From: Impatiens glandulifera
Lineage: Eukaryota > Streptophyta > Magnoliopsida > Ericales > Balsaminaceae
NCBI RefSeq assembly: GCF_907164915.1
Contig: NC_061864.1
Span: 11,539,889 to 11,603,888, forward strand
Direction of reading: 5' to 3'
DNA: 64,000 nt
Shown here: positions 36,591-49,191 of the stretch, piece by piece
How positions within the stretch are numbered: the first letter of the stretch is position 1
How the letters are laid out: each line of letters begins with the position of its first letter
Program-made: the position numbers and the translations under genes
Notes under the pieces: model-generated
Seen by the model: only the letters and a program-made list of their open reading frames with translations
What the model was told of the DNA's origin: nothing
The model's database searches: none

Positions 36591-38390
36591 ATGGATCCTA
36601 AGAGCTTGATTCAAGACAACCCAGAAGCCAATTCCACCTCAGAAGACAACCAGAAAGAGGTTGTCATTTCCATCTCACCCCTTCTCGCCGCCGCATCAAT
36701 CTCCCTTTCCCTATCAAGGATCCTCCCATCCAATCTCCTTCTCTCCCCACCATCCAAAATCTCGCATCTTTTCGCTCCATCTCAACCCAACAAGGTTAAA
36801 GTCATCCCTTCTCAAATCTCTTCTCTTTCTCACCTTTCCCTTTCCTCATCTCCTTCCTGCCCTCCCAAACTCTTCTTCAAGTCCACTATCTCCGCCAACC
36901 CTCTCCAGAGCCCACTTTCTCTAAACCCTCGTCGACCCACTGACCCCTCCAATGCCGCTGGCCTCCGCCGCGCATCCGTCGTCTGGTTCCGTAACGATCT
37001 CCGCGTCCACGACAATGAATGTCTCACCAGTGCCAACAACGAATCCATGTCCGTTCTACCTGTATACTGCTTCGACCCGAGAGATTACGGGAAATCGTCA
37101 TCCGGGTTTGATAAAACAGGTCCCTATCGAGCTACGTTCGTGATCGAGTCGGTAGCCGATCTTAGGAAGAATCTTCGATCGAGAGGCTCCGATTTGGTTG
37201 TCAGAATCGGCAAACCGGAAACCGTTTTGGTTGAGCTAGCGAGAGAAATAGGCGCTGAAGCTATTTATACGCACAGAGAGGTTTCCAACGAGGAGATTAA
37301 GACGGAGGACAAGATTGAGGCTGCAATGAAGGAAGAAGGAGTGGAGATTAAGTATTGTTGGGGAAGCACATTGTTTCATGTGGATGATTTGCCCTTTAAG
37401 CTCGAAGAAATGCCAACCAACTATGGAGGATTCAAGGAGAAAGTGAAAGGGTTGAAGATTAGGGAAACGATTGCTGCTCTGGATCAGTTAAAGGGTTTTC
37501 CTTCTCGTGGAGATGTTGAGCCTGGAGAAGTTCCATCATTGGTTGATCTTGGTCTTAACCCAGTTTCAACCATGAGCCAGCAGGTATGAACAAGAAATGA
37601 GTAGAATTATTAACACCTTTTGTTTTTATGTGTCTTTTGTAACTCTTACCTTTTGATTGTTGTGTATAATAGAATGGAAAAGGAGCTGCCAATGGTTCTC
37701 TAAATGGAGGAGAGACAGAGGCATTGCAGAAGCTCACTAAGTTTGCTGCTGAATGCCGAGCACAACCACCAAAGGGATCGAAAAATGACAGTATATATGG
37801 TGCAAACTTTTCCTGCAAAATCTCCCCTTGGCTCACAATGGGATGCCTCTCGCCCCGTTCTATGTTCGATGAGCTAAAGAAGAACATGTCAAGGTAAACA
37901 TTCAAAGTATCTTCTTCCTTCTTCTTACAAATCTAAAATACTTCTTTTAAACTATGTTGACAGGACAATCTCGGCTGCTTCAAGTGAAAACGATGACAGC
38001 GTTGGAACAAACTGGCTCATGTATGAGTTGATGTGGAGGGACTTCTTTAGGTAAGTAAGAAGTAACTTAACATTGTCATTATCAAAAAAAATGATCTCTT
38101 ATAGCAAATGCGCTCCAATATGAATCATGATCTAGAAAATGGTTTGTATAGCAAATGAAACAACAAAACTTGCAGTATAAAGATTCAGAAAATATCTTAT
38201 ACCAAATGGAAAAAGAATCACATTGTGACAAAATACTTAATTATGTTTAAATTGGATCAACAAAACATGTAAGAGGAGGATCATCTAATGCTGATGTTTT
38301 TGTTTGGACAGATTCATAACGAAGAAGTATAGTAGTGCAAAACAAGTGAGTGGTGCACCAGTTGTGACCGCATGCACTGCAACAGCTTGA
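36591..38390 (+). CDS. PHR2: Blue-light photoreceptor PHR2 (photolyase/cryptochrome-like)
   Basis: Four exons, 36591-37583, 37673-37893, 37964-38050 and 38312-38390, in phases 0, 2 and 2, give 459 aa against about 447 for Arabidopsis PHR2. Residues 1-125 are a serine- and proline-rich extension that may target plastids. The photolyase alpha/beta domain starts ASVVWFRNDLRVHDNE and contains VLPVYCFDPRDYGKSSSGFD. Later exons give ANFSCKISPWLTMGCLSPRS and NWLMYELMWRDFFRFITKKY, from the start of the FAD-binding region. The chain then ends, as in PHR2, without the rest of that domain. It is related to CRY-DASH proteins by family knowledge; DNA-repair activity should not be assumed. No disruption is seen. 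Confidence 0.94.
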
Positions 38391-38799
38391 AGACTCGGAA
38401 AATGGCAAATTTCTCTCCATGGAAGAAGAGCAAGCTTGGTTGTTTTGTAGTTGGTGCAAAAACAATTAAAAGGAACATTTTATTCATTGTGAACATTTTG
38501 GTGCTCAAGAAGAGCCTTGCTGGTTTGTTAATGAATAAGCAGCTCTTAGAGCTTTTATTATTAAAAGGATTTGTTACCATCCTTTTCTTTGTAAACTAAT
38601 CACATAGTTAAATATTTCCTTTCATATCCTCTTCAAACTCTTAATTTGAGAGACTTTAATTGGGAATCAGACTTATTAAGCAATGCACATAATAACTTCT
38701 CTTCAAATACCTCTTTTACAAGGGAAGGTTTCATTATCAATAAAAATTGGTTTTACATAACAAATTCCTAAACTTTGATATTTTGTATATAAGTGTATA
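38391..38799. other. Intergenic DNA between convergent PHR2 and MHX
   Basis: The 409 bases hold both 3' untranslated regions. No other feature is visible. Confidence 0.6.
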
Positions 38800-41623
38800 T
38801 CATATGATTCCTGAAACTTTGAGGGATGACAGCACAACGAAAACTAGCCAAAGCAACATTAGGTAGACGGAAGTTAACCAAGCCCATAATCGTGGACCTC
38901 CGAGCTCGGCTCCCAGTGTGATGCGTCGAAGTACCATAACAGATATGCATCCAACAGAAGTCAAGAAGAAAATGAGCAATGAGAAGCTGAGCCCTCCAGC
39001 ATTTTCTATTCTCAATGGTTCCTTGAATACAATGAAGTTGTATAGTGTATTAATAAGCCAGGGCACTCCAATCCCCACATAAATATTCACCGAATTGCTG
39101 CAAGTAATATTAGCTATGGCTGAGTCAGCTGTTAACTGACGTTCAGCAGCAATCTTGCTAGCAACTAAGTCTGGCCAAGAGGTTCCAGCTGCTAGTGCTG
39201 TAAAAGCTATGACATACGCATTTATACCTGCAAAGAATAAATAAATAAATAAATAAATAAATCAATAACTATTTGATAAGGAAACATGTGATAGAGATAG
39301 TGGAAACCTGTGACACAGCTAATTAAATCTGTGATTAGAGTCACAATGTATGCAATTCCACTGATGAAAATCAGAGAGCCAATAAATGCAATCCATCCAT
39401 GAGCTATATGATAAGGAGGAATAAAGGCAAACAAAACTCTCCATGGAATGAGAAGTAACTGCCACAGCAATTTCGCCAGCCTCACGTAAGTGTTGTTCAG
39501 TTTTCTTGATTCCGCACTTTCCAACTGTAAAAAATTATATCATTTCCAAATGGCCAATAGACAACAACCACACATATGCGAATGAAAAAAATTATTACCA
39601 TGAAAGCATCTACAAATTGTTGCTTCCACATTGAGAGCACATTATATTCTGCATCTATCTTTCTACCTGAGGATTCACAATCAGAAGAAGGAATAGAAGG
39701 AATAGGCTGATATTGAGAACCTGAAAATTACAGATCCAACATGAACAATTACATCAAAACAGTATCCTAGAGCTGCAGTAAACCCAAAAAATTTCGACCA
39801 TCCTGTTTATGCTTCTAATGATGACTTCATTTGTCTCTTTATATTACTGCAGCTAATGGGTTTTGATCCAAAATTTATCATCATCACATATAGACTGATC
39901 CCAGATCCCCCTTCTCCCCAAACCAAATGACTAAATGTTCCCATGCAGTCTGAAGTTAGAATAATAATATGCCTCAAGTGGTTAGAAGCCGAACCTGCTC
40001 CATTTACTGAATGGATTGAGAAGATATCTACAATACTTCTTGTGTCTCCTCCATCTTCAAGAATTTCAGAGCAATCCTGAAACGTATCATTCTCTTGCTT
40101 GCAAGAAACATCCTCTGCTGGAACCCAGTCTTCTGGCCTCTCAGATCTTTCCCTGAACAATGGTAATTAGAGGTGTTCAACCCACAATGACATTCACCAA
40201 AAAAATAATTAACATACAGAAACCAAAAGTAGAGGTATGACCATACATAGGTAGAGATATATAAGGCAAACGCTTATCTTGAGCATAAGCGTGCAGCAAT
40301 AGTAAACCATATTGTACTACCGTCAAGAGTGCCTCCCATAGGGTAATAACATTTGGGGTCCATACCTGCAAAATTAATCATAACAAACATTTATTTCTTT
40401 ATTATCATCATATTCATGCATAACAACATGTTAGTAAAATGTCTGCACTTCCATACAGTAGTTCACATTTTAAATGGAAATCACAAATGGATGGCATTTG
40501 TTTGGTATATATTTCTGATATGAAATAGAGATCAGGGTTCAAAGAGCCAATCGCGGGATGACACGTGCTTGGTTAATTAGAAGTGTTAGATAATTAGTAT
40601 TATAATGGTCCTAATAATCATGTTATTCTTGTTTATTAGTATTTGATCAGGATTAAGTTTTAGTTCTTCTATAAATAGGGTCATAGTCCATTGACAGCAT
40701 AATCCTTGGTTTACTAATATGAAAGAATCATTTATTTTAGTCTCATCTCTTAAATTCTCAGTCTTTCTCTTTTCTCAAATCAAATCAACAAACTCAATTT
40801 AGGGTTCCTAACAGTTTCTTTAAGAACTTTTTTGGAGTTCATTAATATGGGAGTCCAGTCTTAGTTTGGGGGAAAAGAACTAGAATGAAAAAAAAGGCAC
40901 ACATGTGGAATGGAGAGTTAAGAATTAATTACCTCCAGGATTATGTATAACCATACATAGGCCCAAAATGACCAAAATAGCTCCACCAGCCAAACTCCTA
41001 AATCAGCTATTTTTTTCAATTCACCGGCTTTAGGAACAACAACACAAACAGCATGGATAGGAAACAAGTCAAAAGCAGCAGAACCGACGAGCGTTCCAGG
41101 TCCAAGTCCTGTAAAGTAAAAATAAATTCAAAATAAGTTGAATAGAAATTTTATCATAAGGTTCTCTGTTAACTAAATTTACACAAAGTTCACAAACATC
41201 TTTGTCTAGCCATAGAAGTGTGTACAAACCTCCAGCATACAAATTCCCAATGCTCCGAATGGCATCAATTGTAGCTAATGAAATTTGTGGAAAGCTAGTT
41301 CCAAAAGCCAGGAGACTGATGTCTGCAATTGCATAATTCCACACCTTTTCATGTCTAACAACCTCAGTGTTTGTATATTGATCAATCTCCACCACTTCCC
41401 GTGTTTGCTTAACAATATTCTCCATAGACCGGAAGAATCGAGCTGTTATGGCGGTCAATCCAATAAAACAATAAGCCAGTCCAAGAAAATATAGAAAGGC
41501 CCGCATTCCATTGTCTAAAGCAGTTTCTCCCCTAAAAATCAAGTAGTTCTCACACTTGTGGGCAAGTAATTTGGGAATGCTGGGTGTGCCCCCATCAGAA
41601 AGGTTAAATATAGCAGCAGCCAT
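38800..41623 (-). CDS. MHX: Vacuolar magnesium/zinc-proton exchanger MHX
   Basis: Seven minus-strand exons, 41623-41230, 41108-40933, 40365-40247, 40152-39995, 39720-39599, 39524-39308 and 39227-38800, give 537 aa (Arabidopsis MHX is 539). Exon phases agree throughout. The first hydrophobic block holds alpha-repeat 1, [20 protein letters not shown], followed by [21 protein letters not shown] hydrophilic loop of about 130 residues follows, with [11 protein letters not shown] and [10 protein letters not shown]. The second block holds alpha-repeat 2, [16 protein letters not shown], then [18 protein letters not shown]. By family knowledge MHX is a plant relative of animal Na+/Ca2+ exchangers that moves Mg2+, Zn2+ or Fe2+ into the vacuole against protons. 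Intron 2 carries a solo LTR. A 5'-leader intron is plausible upstream of 41640 but not shown. Confidence 0.94.
40584..40813 (+). mobile_element. Probable solo LTR in MHX intron 2
   Basis: The 230-base segment starts TGTTAGATAATTAG and ends GGTTCCTAACA, giving TG...CA ends with inverted TGTTAG/CTAACA. Inside are a TATA box (CTATAAATAGGG, near 40669) and a pyrimidine-rich leader, an LTR promoter layout. The flanking 5-mers AGAAG and GTTTC do not match, so the ends may have decayed or the boundaries are slightly off. It lies opposite to MHX transcription. Confidence 0.5.
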
Positions 41624-42690
41624 AGAAGCTGCTAAAGTAGTGAAGATTAACTACACTTCAATCAGACTGATCAGAACATCAAGCATCCTGAGAACACATA
41701 GATTGAACAATTATATAAACATCAAATATTAGTGACTGCTTTCAGATGGTTTTAGAATTCACATTCCCATCCAACACCCACCCACTAAACCCTAAACGAA
41801 ACAAACAGTCCTTCAAGTGTCAATTTTTAACTAAAAATCCCCAAAGTTAGCAGCTTTAGTAACAAATGAAGACAATTATTCAGCTAATTACAATGATGTT
41901 TCATTAAAAGCATTTGGATTATCTTGTGAGTGATGAATAGCGATCAATTACTTGAAATTAAAACGAAAACAAAAGCAGCATTACCTTGGGAAGGGAGAAA
42001 CCAACTACTAATAGAATTCTATTGTAAAAAACAGAAATGATTGACGACTACTTACTTACAAAGGAATGGAAGGTATTGAACTGGAGAGGTTCCGCGAAGT
42101 TTCTGAGACTGTGAATACATCCAATTGGGATGGAATCGTCAATGCTAAGAGATGAGCGAGGACACCGACGAGCCCAAGCGCTGCATCTGATGATTATGAT
42201 TTTCGTTAATCTTAGTAAATTAAGAGTCTTTATTTTCTTTCATTCCTCACTTATTTCAAGTAGACTTTGACTGAGTAATTGCTTATAAATAATATCAAAT
42301 ATAAATAACATATCTTGAACATTTAGAGAATAAGTTGAAATAAATAAGTTTAATTAAACTTATCTCTTTTATACTTATTTTTTAATACATTATATATTTT
42401 TAATAAGTAATAAGGGTGTCAAATATCCAAATTTATGAACAAAGAAATGATAGCTATTGGCCAAAACCACCTAATAATATGGTAGTGTTGGCTAAAAATA
42501 GACCTATTATAATGTAGTAGTACTGGCTACAATTAGATAGGATGGAACAAAATATTAAAGTTATGATAGGTTTAGATGAGGACCCTTTAGATGAGTATAA
42601 TTAAAATTGAAATTTAATTTTAATTATAATTTCCTTATAATAAATGGGATTTAAATTATATCGGGATAATTTTTTTTTGAACAAAAACCA
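41624..42690. other. MHX leader and upstream region
   Basis: GC content is ordinary to about 42200 and probably includes the MHX 5' leader and promoter; beyond that it is AT-rich. No other gene is visible. Confidence 0.5.
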
Positions 42691-42694
42691 ATAT

Positions 42695-43108
42695 AAAAAT
42701 TGGATGAAATAACCCTGATAACAAGGTTATTCAAAAAAAATAACATGGGAAATAAATTTTGCAAAATTGACTTTTTATTCTGGGCAAAAAACCAATATTC
42801 TCTTCTTCTTTTTTCCTTTCTTTTCGGCCACTCTACTTTCTCTCTTATTCTCGCTCAGCGCAGACAATGAGTCGTTCAATCAAACGCCGAACTTAGCCCC
42901 CGACGAGATGTCTGCTTCTTCTACTTTCCTTCCCGACGTCTGATATCCCCATCTACGCCGAACTATAGCCTCCGACGACTTCTACTTCCCCAACTTATTT
43001 GTTTCCTAGGGACAAAAGGTTAATTTTATAAAATTTAATTTTCCTGGATTTTTTTGTTATTTTTTAAAATAATCCTGTTATCAGGATTATTTCGTCAAAT
43101 TTCTTATA
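42695..43108. mobile_element. Non-autonomous TIR element
   Basis: The left side carries GATGAAATAACCCTGATAAC and the right side in reverse complement carries GACGAAATAATCCTGATAAC, each followed by a GGTTATT- or GGATTATT-type block and AAAAAATAAC. Each arm is itself a small palindrome. The core at 42830-43010 is GC-richer (CGACGAGATGTCTGC, CCGACGACTTC) with no assignable product. About 414 bases in total, no coding capacity. Confidence 0.6.
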
Positions 43109-44439
43109 ATAATGACTCTATTTATATAAATAGATTGAATAAGATAACGCATAATTATCCATTCTTTGTTTAAATAAATGATGGAATATTATTTTTTATT
43201 CTAACTCTCAATTTGATATTAAAAAAATGGTTGAATTTTAATATTCTCAGCATGTAAATAAGATATACTAAAAATTACTAGATATTTTAGTTAAGCTGAA
43301 TAAATTATATAGCTTAATAGATTGTTTAATTAGAAAGGAATAAATTGGGGTTGTTTAATTTAGGTTATTTTATTTTAACAAAAACTAATATAACACAACT
43401 ATTGATTGTATTTTTTTCGATCGGATTAAATAATAAAGGATTGCCGATTCTTGATTTAAAATAAAGATATAATATTATTTATTTATTTTTTATGAATTGA
43501 TATTATTAAAGTTGTTGAATTTAAAAAATTTCAACTCATAAATATTAGATAATAAAAATAAAATAATTCACACATTCATATATTTCAATATAGCAGGGGT
43601 AGAGAGTAGGTATGGCTAATAAAAAAAATCATTTTTTGAAGGACGACTTCTTAAATACGGTGAATATTGAATAAATTAGGGACTAGGCTGTATATATAGA
43701 GATAGAGTGGTGGCCACCGGGATAGTTAATTAGAAAAAAATAAATTAGGGTGTTATTTAATTAGTTAATTAGGGATGAATATATTATATGGTATGTAAGT
43801 GTCTACAGTCTGAGCCTAAATTAGTATTAAATTATAATTTATGTTTTTTTTAATTAATTAAAAATTAACATTATTTTACCGTCCATCATTTTTCATTCAA
43901 AACGATTTCAGTTAGAAATGAATCGGTGACATTTCGATATTTTATGTCGACTATTTATACCGAACCACTTTAGTGAGATAAATTACAATTTATTTCTTAT
44001 ATTAGAAAAACTATAAAATTTTAATTTTTATGTTTGAAAAAAATATAATAAAAATAATTTTAATATATATTATTTGAATTATTAAAATATTAATTTGACA
44101 CAACCTATTAAAATATTAACATATTTTGATATGTATTTTGGTGTTAAATTGCGATCCAAGGTCTCTTGGACCCGATTATCACTAAAATAGAATATAAATT
44201 GTCTAGATGAAAAAATAAACAATCTCGAAAGGGGGTTGATTAATCATCATTAAGAGTGTGTTGTCACTTATGCCCATATATATGATGTGGTTATTCATTC
44301 TTTCAAGAGTGTGGCGGTTAAAATAGAGAGAATAATGTGTAATTTCTATGGGGATCTTCTAACTCATTATTTTGTCATCTAGTTAGTTAGAATAAAGTTA
44401 AATGTTTTAAAAATCGAGGAGATCTAGATATTCGAGATA
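43109..44439. other. AT-rich intergenic DNA, no gene seen
   Basis: No coding, RNA or clear transposon feature is visible. Confidence 0.6.
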
Positions 44440-45480
44440 TTATTTCTTTTAATAAAGCTCTTCTATCAAAATGGTGTAGTAGATTTGCAATGAAGCTAAA
44501 TAATCTTTGGGCATCGATAATCAGATGTAAATATGGTAATGATTGGTCTGGCTGGTTCACCAAAATGTCTAACTATCAAGCGGGGTATATCATTTGAAGG
44601 GAAATTTATCCTATGTGGAAAAAAATTCGTGAGCATTCTAGATTCATTATGGTGGATGGTTCTTCGATTAGATTTTGGGACGACATTTGGAGTAGGGTCA
44701 AAAGTCTAGCTACGACGTATCATGAGCTTGGTTCCTTTGATATATGTATGTCACAGTTAAGAACATGTTTGATCCTCGGTCTACTAGCTTCGTTAGCCGA
44801 ATTGTATATAAAAGGAGATTAAACATTATGGAGACTTCGTCCCATAATTGGGTTTTACTTTTGGTAAAACGTAAATAAGTGTCATAGTCTGAACATGATA
44901 TTATGCAATGAAAATATATGAATAGTTTTCATGTGGGACATTGCTACAAGTTGTTCGCTAAGATGATTCCATATAATTTTTATTGGAAAAACATTGGGAG
45001 TCAAAGATTTCATCCAAGTTTCGTTCTTTGGATGGAGTGTTATTCATGGTGAAATTCTAGCAGATGATATGTGCATGAAAAAATGTTGTATGGTTAGTCA
45101 TATGTATCAAGAAGAGCTTAAATCGGCAACTCACTTATTTTTGCATTGTCGAGGGGTGACTAGTATTTAAAGTCTTTTGTGGAGTATTACTGGGATTCAT
45201 TGGGTGATGCCAAGTCTTTAGGTAGTTGCTGAGAAGTTTGAATTAATGCGACTAATATGATTGACCTACATATTTGTGTTACCATCCCAATTATTCTTTG
45301 ATGGACTATATGGTTGGAGAGAAATCGTCGAACTTTTAATGATCGTAGTCGTTCGATGCGTATCATTTATAATACTATTATTATGATGCTTTCTGAGATT
45401 CAGTAGGAAAATCAGTAGAGTCTGTTGGGAAGTTAATCATTCTTCTCGGGGATTTACGAGTTCGATAACTTTTTAAGTAT
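44440..45480 (+). pseudogene. LINE-type reverse transcriptase 3' part, degenerate
   Basis: Reading plus-strand frames gives NKALLSKWCSRFAMKLNNLW, then KYGNDWSGWFTK, a stop, and after 44610 MVDGSSIRFWDDIW. This is the stretch after the RT palm in plant L1-like elements. Near 44990-45170 another frame gives VSFFGWSVIHGEILADDM then SATHLFLHCRG, the zf-RVT domain. Near 45300 it reads WTIWLERNRRTFNDRSRS. At least three frame changes and several stops separate these, so it is dead. The 5' part of the element is absent. Confidence 0.85.
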
Positions 45481-46964
45481 TATTTTTTCTTATTTTTTAT
45501 TTTAATGTCATGTTTTATCGCTGTGTGCTTAGACGATTTTTTCAATTTTAATATACATGGATCTTTTTTTAAAAAAAACAACCTATTAGAACATCTCATG
45601 TACCAATAGTTTTGTTTAGAAACAAATATCGGTTTAAATATTAACTTCATAAATTTTAAAAACAAAATATTGGTTTGAAATTTTAACTTTCTAAATTAAA
45701 AGTATATTACAGTTTAACATCATAAATTAAAAAAATAAAAATAAATTGTTGAACACGTTAATCGTGTGGTAAATAATAAAATAATAAGATATTTTATTTA
45801 AAAAATATATAAAATAATACTGAAGTTTCAATTTCGATCTAAAAAGAATAGAGTTGAGAATTATAAAATTATATTGATTTAAATCTATTTTAATTATAAT
45901 TTTTAATCTTGAATGTGTACTAAGTTTAAAAATTAAAATTAGATATCTCAATCTCAATTCAAATTTCATGATTAAAAAACATACCATTGGGAACTTAAAC
46001 TTAGTAAGTGATTTTTAAAAGTCTCGTTATTTTATTATTTTGTGACATTTAGGGTTTATTCAGAAAAAGTTATTTAAAATAACACAACATAATCAAACAT
46101 TATTTTCCTATTCTCCTTCCCTATATCACTTATTAATGAACTTAAATACTAAAATATTATTTATTCTCCGCATTATCATGCATTTATTAATTTTTTAAAA
46201 TAATATTGGTAATTAAAAAAAATTGAATCTGAACCTGTCTTAATTGTCAAATAAATAAATAAATAAAATAGAATTGTGCTAATTTTCTTGGGTTGAGCCT
46301 ATAACAGCATAATTGTTTGGGTCAACACTACTCTATGATTTTTTTGGATCTGATTGAAATTATAAAGTATTTATTTTTGTTCAATACTTAGCTCAGATAC
46401 AGCATGTATGTATCTAAACTCTTAATAAAATATCATTGTGCCAAAGACTTCAGATTATTGAAAATATATTCAAATGCAAAAATAATATTACTGTGTTTGT
46501 ATTTTCTTATTATCATGTCGTGTTTATCCAGTACTTAGAAAAGTCTCATAATTTTCTACTATACATGGATCATCATATAAAAAAGTAATTATAATTTTAA
46601 TATTCTATAAATATTTTAAAAAATTAAATTTATATAATTAAATTAGTCTTTCTAATGGGCCTTCTAAAAATACCATATTCTTCTATTTTTATTGTTCATA
46701 ATATTTAAATTATCTTCGTTTTGTTTCTGAAAGTTACTCATAATCTTTTTATTTAATAATATATAGGCAAACCATGCTGACTCAACAAGATTGATCTGAA
46801 AAAAAAAAATACAAATCATAAAGCTAATTTAAAAATAGTTAAATAATACTTTAATTTGGTATATATAATGGGAAATTAAAATGTGGGTACGAGTAAGCGA
46901 TGAGAGGATAAGATAAAGAGAGGTGGGATGAAATGTATAACAATTTTTGGGAAAAGAGCCAAAT

Positions 46965-47016
<52 letters not shown>

Positions 47017-47726
47017 AAACACTTTTTTGTACTCTATAAATTTTGTATTATATTACACTAATTTAATTGCAGTTGTTATTTTAATATAAAGTTGGATATG
47101 GAGTGGGTAAAAATTTTAATATTAGATTAATTAGTTATAAATCCTAAAATTAATATATAATTTTTAAAAACAAATATAAGATTATTTATAATTGTGTGTA
47201 CAAATAACTCAAGAAATTCTTTATCCTTTTTACATTAAATTTATTACTTAAAGTTTCAAATTAGTTTTATTTTATTAGTTATGAATATTAAGTAAATCAA
47301 ATCAATTTTTTTTTTTTTAATTATCTGAATTTTATTCAAATAATCCATTCATAGTGGTTGACCATTAACTTAATTAATTGTGTGAAGAATATTAAAAGGA
47401 GATAGAAAAAGTCTCTACGTAAAGCAATAAAATCAATATATATAGGATTAGGATTTGTATGAAGAATATTATTATTATTTGTTAAATAAATGTCCTTGAA
47501 ATTCGCTATGTTTAGAGTTGTGGGGAATCTATTTTTAGAAATTATAGTCGTCTTCCATATACCGCTTCCATCTTTTATGTTAATCATTTCTCTTGGGAAC
47601 AGGAACAAGAACAGGAACAGAGCTCTGGTTCTGTCTCTGGCAGACATCATCGTCCCCCCGACCTGTCCTTCTTCTCTTTAAAGAGACCTAGTAGTGAACC
47701 CACCAACCCACTGGTTTTCTTTAAAC
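45481..47726. other. AT-rich intergenic DNA, no gene seen
   Basis: Only AT-rich sequence and the microsatellite at 46967-47012 are visible. From about 47560 the composition rises toward the leader of the next gene. Confidence 0.6.
46967..47012. repeat. (AT)n microsatellite
   Basis: Uninterrupted AT repeat of about 46 bases. Confidence 0.92.
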
Positions 47727-49191
47727 ATGGAGCTGGTTCACTATCAAGAGGTTAGTTTTCTTTTTATATCTCCTCTTTATCTTAAGAAGAGTAAATCATT
47801 AATGGTGGGATTCTCTTGTAAATGTCATTATTAGGGGTTTATCTTGAACACCAGAGGCGTCAAACTCTTAACATGCAGATGGATGCCTCTTTCTTCTCCA
47901 AAAGCTCTGGTTTTCCTCTGCCATGGTCTCTCCTGCATATCTCTCTCTATTTCTCTCTGCTTCATGCTTCTGTTTTCTTCATTCCCTTGACCATGGATCC
48001 ATTATTTTCTTTCAGGATATGGCGTGGAATGCAGTAATTTCATGAAAGGTAAAAACAAAAACAAAAAAACATGGCTTATATACCTTGCTAGCTAATTATT
48101 AATGCAATGGTTGGTGGGGATGATGCAGATTGTGGGACGAAACTAGCAAAACATGGTTATGGTGTAATCGGGATAGACTATGAAGGGCACGGACGATCGG
48201 CAGGGATTCGTTGCTACGTGAAGAGCTTTCAATCGATTGTGAACGATTGTTATAACTTTTTCAAGTCTGTTTGTGATGAGAAAGAAGAGTACAGAGACAA
48301 GAAGAGATTCTTGTATGGGGAATCCATGGGAGGAGCTGTAGCTTTGTTGCTTCATAAGAAGGATCCTTCTTTCTGGCATGGTGCTGTTCTTGTTGCACCC
48401 ATGTGTAAGGTAAATAATATTCATTCATTCATTCATTTTTAATATGTTTATCATGCATATATTTGAATTTGATGTTTGAACTGATGATGATGATGATGAT
48501 GAAGATTTCTGAGAAGGTTAAACCACCCAAAATTGTGGTTAACATATTGACAAAAGTCGAAGATTTGATTCCCAAATGGAAAATTGTTCCTACCAAGGAT
48601 GTCATTGATTTTGCCTTCAAGGATCCTGTAAAGAGAGAACAGGTGATTTTGATCTTCAAAGTGCTTTATTTAGTTTAAAGTCTAATTATATGTGTCGGGT
48701 TTTTTATGTAAGGTTCGCAGCAACAAGATGATATACCAAGACAAGCCTAGGCTAAAGACTGCCCTGGAGTTGCTTAGAACTAGCATGAATCTTGAGGCCA
48801 CTCTACATGAGGTTTTCTTTTGCGTTTTTTTTTTTCTATCAAGAGGAGGGATCTGAGCTGATCTGATTTGGTGTTTGTTGTTATTGTATAGATAATACTT
48901 CCATTCCTAGTCTTGCACGGAGAGGAAGACAAGGTAACTGATCCAGAAGTTAGCAGAGCCTTGTACGAAAAAGCGAAAAGTGAGGACAAGACAATGAAAT
49001 TGTACCCGGGAATGTGGCACGGTCTAACTTTTGGGGAGACTGAGGACAACGTCGAGATTGTCTTCTCCGACATAGTAGCGTGGCTTGACAAGAGATCATC
49101 CCAAGATATGGGCCACGGTGCTCATCACAATAAAGCAGCAACATCAGCATCTCCTCAAAGGTGGAACATTTATCATAAGTCTGCATTGTAA
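47727..49191 (+). CDS. Monoacylglycerol lipase / caffeoylshikimate-esterase-like hydrolase
   Basis: Seven exons, 47727-47750, 47835-47925, 48016-48048, 48129-48409, 48505-48642, 48713-48811 and 48892-49191, give 321 aa. All introns are short GT-AG introns and the phases agree. Exon 1 encodes only MELVHYQE and exon 3 only 11 residues. The lid and active site are complete: HGYG at 38-41 (oxyanion hole), S115 in GESMGG, D235 in LHGEEDKVTD and H265 in GMWHGLTFGE. These place it in the Hydrolase_4 monoglyceride-lipase family. Plant members cleave monoacylglycerols or lysophospholipids, and one (CSE) cleaves caffeoyl shikimate in lignin synthesis; the substrate here is not determined. No signal peptide is seen. 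The tail SPQRWNIYHKSAL is unusual but in frame. Confidence 0.93.

Noticed and set aside
40247..40371. Reading MHX exon 3 beyond the donor as MYGHTSTFG
   Set aside because: Splicing at 40247 gives [15 protein letters not shown] as in MHX; the longer read is intron.
48429..48504. Coding sequence continuing into the TGATGA repeat before lipase exon 5
   Set aside because: The (GAT)n tract ends in the GAAG acceptor; joining 48409 to 48505 gives the conserved MCK-ISEKVKPP junction.
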